In this document: positions 33,027-42,263 of the stretch, piece by piece
Numbering within the stretch: position 1 is the first letter of the stretch
Layout of the letters: each line of letters begins with the position of its first letter
Assembly: GCA_020849615.1 (NCBI GenBank)
Contig: JADLFW010000047.1
Coordinates: 23,792 to 87,791 of the forward strand
Source: Phycisphaerales bacterium
Lineage (GTDB): Bacteria > Planctomycetota > Phycisphaerae > Phycisphaerales > UBA1924
DNA: 64,000 bases
Reading direction: 5' to 3'
The notes under the pieces: generated by a model
Seen by the model: only the letters and a program-made list of their open reading frames with translations
Database searches by the model: none
Told to the model about the DNA's origin: nothing
Translations under genes and position numbers: made by a program

Positions 33027-34217
33027 TCAAGCCGCGGCGTACCTCGCGATTTCCTGCGCCACTTCCAGCGTGGTGTTCTTCCCGCCCATGTCGTAGGTGC
33101 GGACCTTGCCTTCTTTGATGACGCGGGCGATGGCGGCTTCGAGGCGGGCCGCCTTGTCCTTTTCGGCAGCGCCGCCCGGCTTCTCGCCGAGCCAGTTGAG
33201 CATCATCTTGGCGGTGAGGAGCATGGCGATGGGGTTGACCTTGTACTGGCCCGCGTACTTGGGGGCGGAGCCGTGTGTGGGCTCGAAGACGGCGTAGTTG
33301 TCGCCGAGATTGGCGGAGGGGGCAAATCCGAGGCCGCCGACAAGCCCAGCGCACAGATCGCTGACGATGTCACCGAACATGTTCTCGGCGACAAGGACGG
33401 AGTAGTCCTGGGGGTTCTTGAACATCCACATGCAGATGGCGTCGATGTTGGCCTCGTCGGCCCAGATGCCGCCACCGGAAGGCTTCTCGTAGTCCTTGGC
33501 CATTTCGCGGAAGATGCGGGTCATGAGGCCGCCCGTCTCGCGGAGGACGTTGGGCTTCTCGACGAGCGTGACGCGCTTGCGGCCCGTCCGCCTGGCGTAT
33601 TCGAAGGCCTGGCGGCAGATGCTGGTGCAGCCCTGCTTGCTGACGATGCGGGTGGAAAGGGCGACGTTCTCGAGGCCCTTGTCCTTCCAGGGCTTCATCT
33701 TGGGATTGGCGCAGAGGGCGGTGTAGACGCTTTCCGGGAGCGGGTAGAACTCGATGCCGCCGTACATGCCCTCGGTGTTCTCGCGGAAGACGACCTGGTC
33801 GATCATGACCTCATCGCCGGAAGGGTTGGCCAGGCGCGTGCCGCGGTAGTTGAGGGGGTTGCCGGGGTAGCTCTTGCAGGGGCGGATGTTGGTGTGGAGG
33901 TTGAAGAGCTGGCGGAGCTTGACGATGGGGGAGAAGTAGACGAGGTTCTTGTCCTTCAGGCCCGGCGCGAGCTCCTTTTTGGCATCATCCTGGGGCTTGC
34001 TGGTGATGGCGCCGAAGAGAGCGCAGGTGGACTTCTTCAGGACGTCGATGGTGCGCTCGGGGAGGGCGTTGCCCTCGGTGCACCAGAACTCCCAGCCGAT
34101 GTCGCAGGGGATGTACTCGGCATCGAGCTTCATGGCGTCGAGGACGATGCGGGCGGCATCCATGACATCCTTGCCGATTCCATCGCCCGGCATCCACGCG
34201 ATCGAGTACTTGGCCAT
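33027..34217 (-). CDS. Isocitrate/isopropylmalate dehydrogenase family protein, NAD-isocitrate dehydrogenase type
   Basis: A 396-residue beta-decarboxylating dehydrogenase. Key motifs are MPGDGIGKDV at the start, SPIVKLRQLFNLHTNIRP, VFRENTEGMYGG and IVSDLCAGLVGGLGFAPSANLG (Mg/substrate Asp residues), and EPTHGSAP with the NAD-type spacing. The combination suggests an NAD-dependent isocitrate dehydrogenase; homoisocitrate or tartrate dehydrogenase are alternatives. It oxidises isocitrate to 2-oxoglutarate in the citrate cycle. ATG 34217 is at the start of a divergent gap shared with the cysteine synthase gene. Confidence 0.85.
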   Translation of the reverse strand: MAKYSIAWMPGDGIGKDVMDAARIVLDAMKLDAEYIPCDIGWEFWCTEGNALPERTIDVLKKSTCALFGAITSKPQDDAKKELAPGLKDKNLVYFSPIVKLRQLFNLHTNIRPCKSYPGNPLNYRGTRLANPSGDEVMIDQVVFRENTEGMYGGIEFYPLPESVYTALCANPKMKPWKDKGLENVALSTRIVSKQGCTSICRQAFEYARRTGRKRVTLVEKPNVLRETGGLMTRIFREMAKDYEKPSGGGIWADEANIDAICMWMFKNPQDYSVLVAENMFGDIVSDLCAGLVGGLGFAPSANLGDNYAVFEPTHGSAPKYAGQYKVNPIAMLLTAKMMLNWLGEKPGGAAEKDKAARLEAAIARVIKEGKVRTYDMGGKNTTLEVAQEIARYAAA

Positions 34218-34314
34218 GGTGGGAAACTCCTGAAAAGCCCGGATGGGGCGGGTGGAGGTGAAGAATACCCGCGGGGAGCCGGGGCACGGGCCCGGGCGGC
34301 GGAGACGGGCCGGG

Positions 34315-34344
34315 TTGGCCCATCACTGGACCTATGGATATCAT
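34315..34344 (+). promoter_or_regulatory. Candidate promoter of the cysteine synthase gene
   Basis: TTGGCC (34315-34320), 18 bases, then TATCAT (34339-34344), 27 bases before the GTG start. The -35 is weak but the -10 lies in the only AT-rich patch of this divergent gap. Confidence 0.35.
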
Positions 34345-34370
34345 AATCATCTTTCAGCGGGAGCCCGCCT

Positions 34371-35438
34371 GTGCTTGATACCGCCGCGGCCCAGCCGTCC
34401 GTTCACGACCGGTGTCTCGGTTCGCTCTCGGCGATGGTGGGCCGCACGCCGCTGCTGGAGGTGAGGTACCGCTCGAAGGGCCGGGCCCGGCGCATCTTCG
34501 CGAAGTACGAGCAGAAGAACATGACCGGCAGCATCAAGGACCGCATGGCTCTGTGGGTGCTGCGGCGGGCGTATGAGACGGGGCAACTGCGCCCGGGCGA
34601 CCTGATCGCCGAGGCCACGAGCGGCAACACGGGGATCTCTTTCGCGGCGATGGGCCGGGCCCTGGGGCACCCGGTGCGGATCTACATGCCGGACTGGATG
34701 AGCCGGGAGCGGGTGTCGTTGATCCTGTCGCTGGGCGCGGAAGTGGTGCCGGTGTCGAGGGAACAGGGCGGTTTCCTGGGGAGCATCGCGATGGCCGATG
34801 CTTTCGCCAAAGCCCGGCCCGGCGTGTTCCTGCCGCACCAGTTCGACAACCCGGCCAACGCCGAAGCGCACGAGAAGACGACGGGCCCGGAAATCCTGGC
34901 GCAGCTGGGCTCGGAGGGGCTCTCGTGCGGCGGGTTCATTGCGGGTGTGGGGACGGGCGGGACGGTGATGGGCGTGGCCCGGTGCCTGAAGTCCGTGAAT
35001 CCGCGGGCGCGGGTGCACCCGCTGGAGCCGGCGAACTCCCCCACTCTCCGGACGGGCCGCAAAGAGGGGCATCACCGGATCCAGGGCATCTCGGATGAGT
35101 TCATCCCGTCGATCGTGCGGCTGGAGGAACTCGATGAGATCGTGGACATCTGGGATGGCGATGCGATCCTGATGGCCCAGGCGCTGGGCCGGGCGGGGCT
35201 GGCGGTCGGGATCTCATCTGGCGCGAACTTCCTGGGCGCGGACCTGATGCTGGATGAGCTGGGGGATGATGCGGTCGTGGCGACTGTATTTTCCGACAGC
35301 AACAAGAAGTACCTGAGCACGGATCTGTGCCGCGCGGAGCCCGCCGGGCCCGGCTTCCGATCGCCGGCGATCACGGTCGAATCGTGGCGGGCGATCGGGT
35401 GCGAGCCGTGCTGCGGCTCGGCGTGCCGAAAGGCCTGA
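34371..35438 (+). CDS. cysK: Cysteine synthase family protein with Cys-rich tail
   Basis: A 355-residue PLP enzyme of the OASS/cysteine synthase family that makes cysteine from O-acetylserine and sulfide. The PLP lysine is Lys56 in TGSIKDRMA; the substrate loop TSGNTG and the phosphate-binding [11 protein letters not shown] follow, then [11 protein letters not shown]. The last twelve residues carry Cys344, Cys347, Cys348 and Cys352, a CxxCCxxxC cluster not usual in CysK. The start is a GTG at 34371 with GGGAG upstream. Cystathionine beta-synthase or another member is the main alternative, but no CBS pair domain is present. It converges on HtrA with a 3-base gap. Confidence 0.85.
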   Translation: MLDTAAAQPSVHDRCLGSLSAMVGRTPLLEVRYRSKGRARRIFAKYEQKNMTGSIKDRMALWVLRRAYETGQLRPGDLIAEATSGNTGISFAAMGRALGHPVRIYMPDWMSRERVSLILSLGAEVVPVSREQGGFLGSIAMADAFAKARPGVFLPHQFDNPANAEAHEKTTGPEILAQLGSEGLSCGGFIAGVGTGGTVMGVARCLKSVNPRARVHPLEPANSPTLRTGRKEGHHRIQGISDEFIPSIVRLEELDEIVDIWDGDAILMAQALGRAGLAVGISSGANFLGADLMLDELGDDAVVATVFSDSNKKYLSTDLCRAEPAGPGFRSPAITVESWRAIGCEPCCGSACRKA

Positions 35439-35441
35439 GGC

Positions 35442-36878
35442 TCAGCGTCCGATGCGGAGGACCGTGCGCTGCGGGGCCGGGCTGGTGTTGGATTCCTCAT
35501 CGGGCACGGGGGCGTACTCGATCTCGATGCCCTTGCCCACCAGCAGGCCGTTGTCGATGAGGGTGGTGTAGAACTCGAACTCGCCGCGCGGCTCCTGCCC
35601 GGCGATTGCGAGGATCTGCTGGCCCGGGCGCAGCCCGGCGCGGTACGCGGTCGAGTCGGGCAGGATCTCTTCGATGAAGAGGCCCCTGCGGGTCTGGCGG
35701 ACGGCGACGCCCAGTTGGCCCGGCAGGAACGCGACTGCCTCGCGGGTGAGGACCGAGGCGGGCATTTCGCCCAGGACGAGGGGGAGTTCGAGAAACTGGC
35801 CTTCGCGCCAGATCTTGATCGGAACGGTCTTGCCGGGCTCGTTGGAGCTGACGACGGAGCGAAGGACCTCCGGCCCGGTGATGGACTGCCCGGCGATGGC
35901 GGCGATGATGTCGCCGCTGCGCAGGCCCGCGCGGGCCGCGGGGCCATCGGCGGGTTCAACATCGCCCACGAGGACGCCGGTGCCCAGGGAGTTCTGGCCA
36001 TCGCGGATGGGGACGCCATCGGCGCCGGAGCTGAAACGGATGCCGAGGTAGCCGCGGGCGACCTTGCCCGTGCGGATGAGCTGGTCGACGATGGACTCGA
36101 TGGTGCCCAGGGGGATGGCGAAACTGATGCCCGCGGACTGGCCTTCATCGGCGGCGGTGCCGCGCTTGTCGCGGGCGGTGGCGATGGCGACGTTCATGCC
36201 GATGACGCGGCCGCGGACATCGACGAGCGGGCCGCCGGAGTTGCCGGGGTTCACGGCGGCGTCGGTCTGGATGAAGGCGCTGAAGCCGCCGAACTCAAGT
36301 GCCGGGCGGGCGCTGCGGCCCAGGCCCGACACGATGCCCTCGGACATGGAGAACTTGAAGCCGAAGGGGGAGCCGAAGGCGAAGACGCGGTCGCCCTGCT
36401 GGGGCTGCTCGCCGGTGGCCCGGCGGGCGGGGAAGAGCCCCGGCTGGGTATCGACCTTGAGAACGGCGATGTCGGTGAAGGGGTCGGCGCCGAGGAGTTC
36501 GGCGCTGGCGAGGCGGCCATCAAAGAACTGGATGGAGATGGCGGACGCATCGCGGACGACGTGCGCGTTGGTGATGATGTGGCCGGAGATATCGTAAACC
36601 CAGCCCGAGCCGCTGGAGCCGCGGTCGCCTTCGGAATCGCGGTCGAAGCGGACATCGACGTGGACGACGGAGGGCTCGACGGCGTTGGCGACATTGCGGA
36701 TGGCGCGGTTGAGGCGCTCGAGGATGTCATCATCATCGAGGGAGCGCTGGGCCACGGTGAGCATGGCCTCGGTGCGGGCGAAGCTGACCATGCGGGCGAT
36801 GCGCGGGGTGGCGAGGAGCGCAACCGTGGCCGCGAGCATCACGACGAAGGCCGGGCCGAATGTGACGAATCGCCGCAT
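35442..36878 (-). CDS. HtrA/DegP-type trypsin-like serine protease with two PDZ domains
   Basis: A 478-residue exported protease. An N-terminal signal anchor (about 8-24, FGPAFVVMLAATVALLA) places it in the envelope. The trypsin-like domain carries the catalytic His106 (NAHVV), Asp136 (DIAVL) and Ser214 (GNSGGP). It is followed by PDZ1 (about 280-375, GYLGIRF) and PDZ2 (about 385-460, LGVAVRQ). It degrades or refolds misfolded extracytoplasmic proteins. It lies 19 bases downstream of panB in the same direction, so they are probably co-transcribed. Confidence 0.9.
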   Translation of the reverse strand: MRRFVTFGPAFVVMLAATVALLATPRIARMVSFARTEAMLTVAQRSLDDDDILERLNRAIRNVANAVEPSVVHVDVRFDRDSEGDRGSSGSGWVYDISGHIITNAHVVRDASAISIQFFDGRLASAELLGADPFTDIAVLKVDTQPGLFPARRATGEQPQQGDRVFAFGSPFGFKFSMSEGIVSGLGRSARPALEFGGFSAFIQTDAAVNPGNSGGPLVDVRGRVIGMNVAIATARDKRGTAADEGQSAGISFAIPLGTIESIVDQLIRTGKVARGYLGIRFSSGADGVPIRDGQNSLGTGVLVGDVEPADGPAARAGLRSGDIIAAIAGQSITGPEVLRSVVSSNEPGKTVPIKIWREGQFLELPLVLGEMPASVLTREAVAFLPGQLGVAVRQTRRGLFIEEILPDSTAYRAGLRPGQQILAIAGQEPRGEFEFYTTLIDNGLLVGKGIEIEYAPVPDEESNTSPAPQRTVLRIGR

Positions 36879-36897
36879 GGGTTCTCCCGTTCCTTGA

Positions 36898-37797
36898 CTA
36901 GTCGGCGTGCCGGCCCGCCCCGCTGTGTTCGTCCTTGCCTTTCGGACGGATGCTCGCGGAGGGCGCCGGCGGCTTCATCTGGTAGCCGGGGCCCCCCACC
37001 GCCCGATCGGCCACTCGCTTGACCCACTGCTCTCCCACCGCCTGGATCTGCGGGCCCAGGGAGGCCATGGGCTCGGCGAATCTCGGCGGAGTATCGGTCA
37101 TTCCGAAGAGATCCTGAAGGACCAGCACCTGGCCGTGGCAGGCCGGGCCCGCGCCGATGCCGATGAGCGGCACGGTGGTCGCTTCCAGCACGCGGGCGGT
37201 GACTTCGGCCGGGACGGCCTCGATCAGGAGCATGACGGCACCGGCGCGCTCGAGTTCAACGGCATCACGGACGATTTCGGCGGCCTCGGCGGGGGTGCGG
37301 CCCGCGCTGCCGTAGCCGCCTTCCAGGGCGGCCCGCTGGGGCTTGCTGCCGACGTGGCCGCAGACCGGGACTCCGGCCCGGGCCATTTTGGCGATGAGGG
37401 GGGCGAAGGTGGCATCGGCCTCCACCTTGATGATGTCGGCGAGGCCTTCCGTCAGAAACCGGCCCGCGTTGAGGAGGGCTTGGGCCTCATCGGCCTGATA
37501 GCTCATGAAGGGCATGTCGCCCATGACAACGGTATCCGGGGCGCCGCGCTTGACGCCGGCGGTGAGCGCGAGCAGCACATCCAGGGGCATGTCGATCGTG
37601 CGCTTGAAGCCGAGAATGACCTCGGCCGCGGTGTCGCCGACCAGAAGCACGTGGATGCCGGCGCGCTGGAGCCAGCGGGCTGTCGTCGCGTCGTAGCACG
37701 TCAGGCAGGCGAAGGGCATGCCGCGCTGGGCCATGCGGCGGAGCGTCTTGAGCGTGACGGGGGCGGCGCGGTCCTCGCTTGGGTTTGGGCCTTGCAC
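36898..37797 (-). CDS. panB: Ketopantoate hydroxymethyltransferase
   Basis: A 299-residue enzyme that adds a hydroxymethyl group from methylenetetrahydrofolate to 2-oxoisovalerate, the first step of pantothenate synthesis. The TIM-barrel motifs are all present: MPFACLTCYDATTA, the metal-binding LLVGDTAAEV and VVMGDMPFMSY, GHVGSKPQ, and the catalytic-Glu segment LIEAVPAEVT, then PLIGIGAGP. GTG 37797 has no ribosome binding site but TATACT ends six bases before it, so the message may be leaderless. The C-terminal 25 residues (after VKRVAD) are Pro/Gly-rich and not part of the core. Confidence 0.9.
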   Translation of the reverse strand: MQGPNPSEDRAAPVTLKTLRRMAQRGMPFACLTCYDATTARWLQRAGIHVLLVGDTAAEVILGFKRTIDMPLDVLLALTAGVKRGAPDTVVMGDMPFMSYQADEAQALLNAGRFLTEGLADIIKVEADATFAPLIAKMARAGVPVCGHVGSKPQRAALEGGYGSAGRTPAEAAEIVRDAVELERAGAVMLLIEAVPAEVTARVLEATTVPLIGIGAGPACHGQVLVLQDLFGMTDTPPRFAEPMASLGPQIQAVGEQWVKRVADRAVGGPGYQMKPPAPSASIRPKGKDEHSGAGRHAD

Positions 37798-37800
37798 GGA

Positions 37801-37813
37801 TGAAGTATAGTGG
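37801..37813 (-). promoter_or_regulatory. Overlapping divergent -10 boxes between panB and the methyltransferase gene
   Basis: The short AT-rich stretch reads TATACT on the minus strand, six bases before the panB GTG, and TATAGT on the plus strand, 41 bases before the methyltransferase ATG. Shared divergent promoters would couple the two genes. Only the boxes are seen; no -35 is obvious. Confidence 0.4.
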
Positions 37814-37851
37814 AGCCGGGCCTGCGCCACGATTCCTTTCGATCCCTCGTT

Positions 37852-38547
37852 ATGCGGCGGAAACGTACTCCCGAACTCATGGATGACCCCGGCGTCGATC
37901 CGGCCCAACTGGCCCGGTCGCTGGCGTACATCCGGGCCGTCAACCGCCGGCTGGGGGGCCGCTCCGCGCTGCTGGGCCACCTGGAACGGTGGTCAAAGTC
38001 GTGGACGGGGCCTGTCACGCTGCTGGATGTGGCGACGGGGTCGGCGGACCTGCCGGTGGCGGCGTGCGACTGGGCCCGGCGGGCCGGTCACGAGCTGCGC
38101 GTGACCGGAGTCGATCTGCACGCTGGAACGCGGGCGGAGGCCCGGCGGTGGACGGCCGGCGAGCCCGCGATCACGCTGGTGAGGGGCGATGCGCTGAAGC
38201 TGGAGGAGCAGTTCGGGCCCGGCTCGTTTGATTACGTGCACGCCGGACTGTTCCTGCATCACCTGGATGAGGCGGACATCGAGCGGGTGATGCGGGGGAT
38301 GTGGCGGGTGGCCCGGCGGGGGGTGATCTGGAACGACCTGGTGCGGTCGCGGGCCGGGCTGGTGGTGATCCATCTCCTGACGATCGGCCGCCCGCGGATC
38401 ATCCGGCACGATGCGCGGGTGAGCGTGCGGGCGGGTTTCACGAGGGGGGAGGCGATGGAGCTGGTGGAGCGGGCGGGTTGGCCCGGCGCGGAGTACCGGT
38501 GGAGCGTTGTTGCGCACCGGTTCACGGTGACGGCGGAGAAGACGTGA
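37852..38547 (+). CDS. Class I SAM-dependent methyltransferase
   Basis: A 231-residue methyltransferase. Motif I reads LLDVATGSADLP, followed by the acidic VTGVDLHAG, then a post-I segment and the motif-IV-like FDYVHAGLFLHHL and RRGVIWNDLVRS. The arrangement is close to the UbiE/MenG-type or the methyltransferase often found next to type III polyketide synthases. The substrate is unknown. I chose ATG 37852; no Shine-Dalgarno is evident. It is divergent from panB and stops four bases before the next, convergent gene. Confidence 0.75.
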   Translation: MRRKRTPELMDDPGVDPAQLARSLAYIRAVNRRLGGRSALLGHLERWSKSWTGPVTLLDVATGSADLPVAACDWARRAGHELRVTGVDLHAGTRAEARRWTAGEPAITLVRGDALKLEEQFGPGSFDYVHAGLFLHHLDEADIERVMRGMWRVARRGVIWNDLVRSRAGLVVIHLLTIGRPRIIRHDARVSVRAGFTRGEAMELVERAGWPGAEYRWSVVAHRFTVTAEKT

Positions 38548-38551
38548 ATGA

Positions 38552-39946
38552 TCACGCCCCGACGAGGGCCATGTTCATGCGCGGATCGGTCTTGCTGATG
38601 ATCTGGCTGACGCCCTGCTGGTTGAAGCCCTTGTAGCCGTTATTGCGCTCGAGGTTCTCGAGGTGCGAGCCGAGGGCGCCGCCGGCGCGGAACTGGGCCG
38701 CCTGCATCTCGTTGATGTGGCCCGCGTGGAGCGCCGCGGCGATGCGGGCCTCGGCGACGGGCCAGCGCTCGCCCTCGGTGAAGGCCTGCCGGAGGAAAGG
38801 GAAGGTCGTGAAGGGGTCCATGGTGCGGATCGAGGCTTCCCTCTCGAGCTGGTCCTTCAGGGCGTGCCAGTCGAACTGGCACTCGAGGTGGTGCATGCCG
38901 GCCTGGAGGAATGCCTCGCCGTGCAGGAAGCACCACATGCCGACGGTGCCGAGGCGGGGCATCTGCTGCGCGAAGCCCTGGTGCGCGAAATCGCCCATCA
39001 GCTCCTGCGGCGTCATGTCCACATCGGCGAAGATGGTGATGCCGGTGACGGGCTGCTCGATGACCTGGGCGCCCCAGTCGGCCTCGTGCCCGGCGTAGAA
39101 GCGTTCGCGGCAGTGGAACCCGAGCTTTTCCATGAAGGCGATGAGCCAGGGGAACGTGTGCCGGCTGCTGCGGTAGGTGTGGTGGTCGTGGTTGGCCCAG
39201 CCCAGGCCGAGGGCATCCTGTCGGGCCTTCTGGACGCGGGCCGCGCGGTTGCGGCGCTGCCAGTAGTCGCGCTCGGCCTGGAAGAAGAGGTCGCAGGCCC
39301 AGTCGCGGCCCAGGTCGTTGATCGCGGCGTCGATGAGGGCGGTTGCGTGCGCGAAACCCTGGCGGTCCGCATCGGGCCCGATGCCGAAATCGCGGCGGCG
39401 GCGGCGGAGGGCCTCGAGGTGCTGCGCGCCGCGCAGAAGCCGGGCCGGGTCGGATGGGTGGATCTCAAAGCCGCGGTAGCCATGTCGCTCGGCGATCCAG
39501 AGCTCGGCATCGGCGCCCGAGAACGCCCGGGCCCGGCGGTAGTGCGAACCGGGCTCACCCTCGACGGGATGGTCGAGCCGCCAGGCGGCGAGGAAGTCGG
39601 CGACGGAGTCGACCTTGATCGTGATGCGCAGCGGGCCCGGCGCGAGCACGACGGCGGGGAACATCGCGCCCTCGTGGATGTGCGTGTCGGGCCGGCCCGG
39701 CTGGGGATGGGCGGTGAATCCGACTTCCTTCAGCCGGGCCCGGATGGCGTCGGACGCGGGGGTCTCGATGTGGTCTACCCAGTCGGCGAAGCGTGTGCCG
39801 GTGTCGGACTTCATCCGGGCGGCGAGAGCCTGGGCGTCGGGACAACGGGCCAGAAAATCCGCCATGAGCTCGTTGATGAGCTTCTGGGCCGCGGGCTGCG
39901 GCTCCCACTGGAACTGCTTGAGGGCGGCGGACGCTTCGGAGGCCAT
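38552..39946 (-). CDS. Hypothetical 464-residue protein, conserved-looking
   Basis: No known family. It is soluble, without signal or membrane segments, and rich in Trp, His and Phe. It has distinctive blocks such as WANHDHHTYRSSRH, FHCRERFYAGHEADWGAQV and FADVDMTPQELMGDFA in the middle and RNNGYKGFNQQGVSQII near the end, which resemble conserved cores of an uncharacterised enzyme, perhaps a metal-binding one (several His/Asp pairs). The ATG at 39946 is supported by GAGGAA seven bases upstream; an earlier ATG lacks such a site. It converges on the methyltransferase gene with a 4-base gap. Confidence 0.65.
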   Translation of the reverse strand: MASEASAALKQFQWEPQPAAQKLINELMADFLARCPDAQALAARMKSDTGTRFADWVDHIETPASDAIRARLKEVGFTAHPQPGRPDTHIHEGAMFPAVVLAPGPLRITIKVDSVADFLAAWRLDHPVEGEPGSHYRRARAFSGADAELWIAERHGYRGFEIHPSDPARLLRGAQHLEALRRRRRDFGIGPDADRQGFAHATALIDAAINDLGRDWACDLFFQAERDYWQRRNRAARVQKARQDALGLGWANHDHHTYRSSRHTFPWLIAFMEKLGFHCRERFYAGHEADWGAQVIEQPVTGITIFADVDMTPQELMGDFAHQGFAQQMPRLGTVGMWCFLHGEAFLQAGMHHLECQFDWHALKDQLEREASIRTMDPFTTFPFLRQAFTEGERWPVAEARIAAALHAGHINEMQAAQFRAGGALGSHLENLERNNGYKGFNQQGVSQIISKTDPRMNMALVGA

Positions 39947-40081
39947 ATCTGTCTTCCTCGCCGAGGTGTCGTCGATCAATCGCGGTGCGACGGAGGCGGA
40001 GGGTAGCGCGGCCCGGGGCGCGGGTGCAACCCGGCCCGGTTCAGGGAATCGAACGGTGCGCAGCGCGGGACGGGGTGGCGG

Positions 40082-41059
40082 CTAGGGCTGTGCCTGCCAG
40101 CCGTAGGTGATGTACTCGGACTCGAACGAGCCGTCATCGTTGAGGTTCATCATGGCGTAGCCGTTGTCGCACTCGCGATGGCGGCCCTTCCACCAGGCCC
40201 CGCAGACAGCGCCGTTGCAGAGGTAGGTGACGCCGTTGTACTCGGCCCGCTCGACCAGGTGAAGGTGGCCGCTGATGCAGACCTTGACGTTGCGGTGCGC
40301 AAGGAAGAGGTCGCGGAAGCGGTGGGCGTCGGTGTGCATCAGCGAGCCGGGTGAACGCCACTCGCCATCCACGACCTTGGCCCACTCCATCAGCACGCTG
40401 GCGGAGAGGATCGGGATGTGCGAGAGAACCAGCACTGGCGTCGCCGCGGGGACCGCCTTGAGATCGGACTCGAGCCACGCGAACTGCTCATCATCGAGCC
40501 GGCCCGTGTAGCCATCGCCATCGGGGTATACGCTGTCGAGGATGACGAAGTGCCAGCCGGCCCGGTCGAAGCTGCGATAGGGCCGATCGAGGCCGAACAT
40601 CTCGCAGGCCCACTTCTTGCCGTAGCGGGCCTCCTCGCCGGTAGTCCTCGCCTTCTTGCGGTTCCAGCCCCAGACATCGTGGTTGCCCAGGGCGGACTCC
40701 ACCTGGAACCCGCACTCATCACGGCGGACGCGGCTCCACAGGTCCCACTGCGTGCGCGTGCGGGCCTCATCCGCGTCGAAGGAATCCATGACCGTGTCAC
40801 CGCCCGTCAGGACGAGATCGGGCTTGTCGGGCTGCCCGGCGAGGTGTCGCCAGCACGTCGCCATCCCGTCGCCGGCCTTGCGCTCGGGCTGGATGTGCAT
40901 GTCGGTGAGGTGGGCGACCCGCAGCACACGCCTGGGGGCACGGGGCAGTCGGTCGGCGACCGCGGAGGCGTAGGACGGAAGGGAGCCGCTGATGGCGAGG
41001 CCCGCGGCCGCGATGCCGGCTGTCTTAATGAGGTCCCTGCGGGTGAGTTGGGGCTCCAT
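40082..41059 (-). CDS. Tat-exported metallophosphoesterase (calcineurin type)
   Basis: A 325-residue phosphoesterase. The N-terminus has a twin-arginine signal (LTRRDLIKTAGIAAAGLAISG). The metallophosphoesterase signature is complete: LTDMHIQ (D-x-H), GGDTVMD (GD), GNHDVWG (GNHD), and later SHIPI and SGHLHLVER (GHxH). Such enzymes hydrolyse phosphomonoesters or cyclic nucleotides; the CpdA-like fold fits but the substrate is open. ATG 41059 is chosen over two codons earlier because GGAG lies six bases before it. It is followed by the unknown 464-residue gene in the same direction. Confidence 0.85.
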   Translation of the reverse strand: MEPQLTRRDLIKTAGIAAAGLAISGSLPSYASAVADRLPRAPRRVLRVAHLTDMHIQPERKAGDGMATCWRHLAGQPDKPDLVLTGGDTVMDSFDADEARTRTQWDLWSRVRRDECGFQVESALGNHDVWGWNRKKARTTGEEARYGKKWACEMFGLDRPYRSFDRAGWHFVILDSVYPDGDGYTGRLDDEQFAWLESDLKAVPAATPVLVLSHIPILSASVLMEWAKVVDGEWRSPGSLMHTDAHRFRDLFLAHRNVKVCISGHLHLVERAEYNGVTYLCNGAVCGAWWKGRHRECDNGYAMMNLNDDGSFESEYITYGWQAQP

Positions 41060-41111
41060 GCGCATCTCCGTGGAATGGGGAGTCGAGGATACCAGACGGC
41101 GGTCCGGGCCA

Positions 41112-41145
41112 AAAACAAAGCCGCCCCGGATAGGCCCGGGGCGGC
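41112..41145 (-). terminator. Terminator of the PEP-CTERM-like gene at 41.2 kb (minus strand)
   Basis: Perfect 10-bp stem (gccgccccgg at 41120-41129 pairing with ccggggcggc at 41136-41145). On the minus strand it is followed by a T-rich run corresponding to 41111-41119. It lies 39 bases after the stop of the gene at 41184. Confidence 0.85.
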
Positions 41146-41183
41146 GGGAAATGTTGATGAATGCTCGTCGGGCTCGGAAGCGA

Positions 41184-42263
41184 TCAGGCGCGGCGACGGC
41201 GGCCCGCCATCAGCCCGCCCAGGCCCAGCAGCGCGAGGCTGCCGGGGGTGGGGACGATCGCGAAGCCGCGGGCGTGGAAGCCGTTGGCGAGGACTTCGTA
41301 GCCCGTGCCGTCCAGGTTGATCTGCGAGATGCGGGCGCGGGTGGGGTCGAGCTCGCCCGCCTCGTCGATGATCAGCTTGTTGGTGAACGGGTTGTAGATG
41401 AGGCTCTCGGGCTGGTCGAGGCCGGCCAACAGGAGGCTGATGCCGGAGACCGCGCCCGTGCCATCCAGGGTGAGCTTGTAGATCTCGCCACGCAGGACAT
41501 CGGAGACAAAGACGTTGTCGCCGGCGATGGTCATGCCGCGGACTTCGAACAGGGTCTCGGCCAGGCCGGTAGAGGAGCTGCTGAAGTCGTAGATGTAGTC
41601 GTGCGTGGTGGTGAGGTCATCGCCGATCGTGAAGGCGTGGAGCGTGCTGGCGACGAAGCGGTCCTGGGTGGGGTCGGGCGTGTCGATGCCGCCGTTGCTG
41701 CAGGTCACCAGGAAGCGGTTGCCGCGGTTCACATCCTGAACGATGTAGGCGCCGGCGTTATAGCGGGGCGAGGGCGTAATGTTCGGGTTGGGCTCCTCGA
41801 ACAGCCGGGTCGTCGCCGTGCCGGTCGAGTTGATCGACAGCAGGCCATCGAACTTCGGCGGGCCCTTGCCGGGGTTCATCACGCCGACGATGCTGTTGCT
41901 GCCGCTGTGATAGGTGATGCCGATGGGGTTCTGGATGTCGCCGCTGGAGGCGAACGTGGTGACCACCGGAGCCCCCGAGAACAGCGCGGTCGCCTTGATG
42001 ATGCGCGAGTTGCTCGGCTCGAGCACCGGGAACGGGCCATCGGAGATGAACCAGTCGGACCCGATGCGGGTGATGCCCGCGAGGCGGGAATCGGGCACCG
42101 CGAACAGCAGATCGGCCGGCATGCCCTGCGGCAGGTGATACACCGCATCGCTGAACTCATCGGAAAACACCAGGTCGCCGTCGGTCGGCGGGGCGGCTTG
42201 CGCCACCGAGGCAAGCCCGGCGGTCAGCAGCAGCGCGGAAACAGTCAGGAAACGGTTCTTCAT
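41184..42263 (-). CDS. Exported propeller-like protein with PEP-CTERM-like anchor
   Basis: A 359-residue protein. A Sec signal peptide (MKNRFLTVSALLLTAGL, to about 23) is followed by a body of repeated strands with DGLLSINSTGT, NNVFVSDVLRGEIY-like and NPFTNKLIIDEAG elements, typical of NHL/SMP-30-like six-bladed propellers. The last 25 residues, VPTPGSLALLGLGGLMAG plus RRRRA, form the PEP-CTERM-like sorting signal. GGAG lies about nine bases before ATG 42263. The 600-base region upstream contains three near-identical 13-base repeats. A terminator lies directly downstream, so it is a single-gene unit. Confidence 0.75.
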   Translation of the reverse strand: MKNRFLTVSALLLTAGLASVAQAAPPTDGDLVFSDEFSDAVYHLPQGMPADLLFAVPDSRLAGITRIGSDWFISDGPFPVLEPSNSRIIKATALFSGAPVVTTFASSGDIQNPIGITYHSGSNSIVGVMNPGKGPPKFDGLLSINSTGTATTRLFEEPNPNITPSPRYNAGAYIVQDVNRGNRFLVTCSNGGIDTPDPTQDRFVASTLHAFTIGDDLTTTHDYIYDFSSSSTGLAETLFEVRGMTIAGDNVFVSDVLRGEIYKLTLDGTGAVSGISLLLAGLDQPESLIYNPFTNKLIIDEAGELDPTRARISQINLDGTGYEVLANGFHARGFAIVPTPGSLALLGLGGLMAGRRRRA

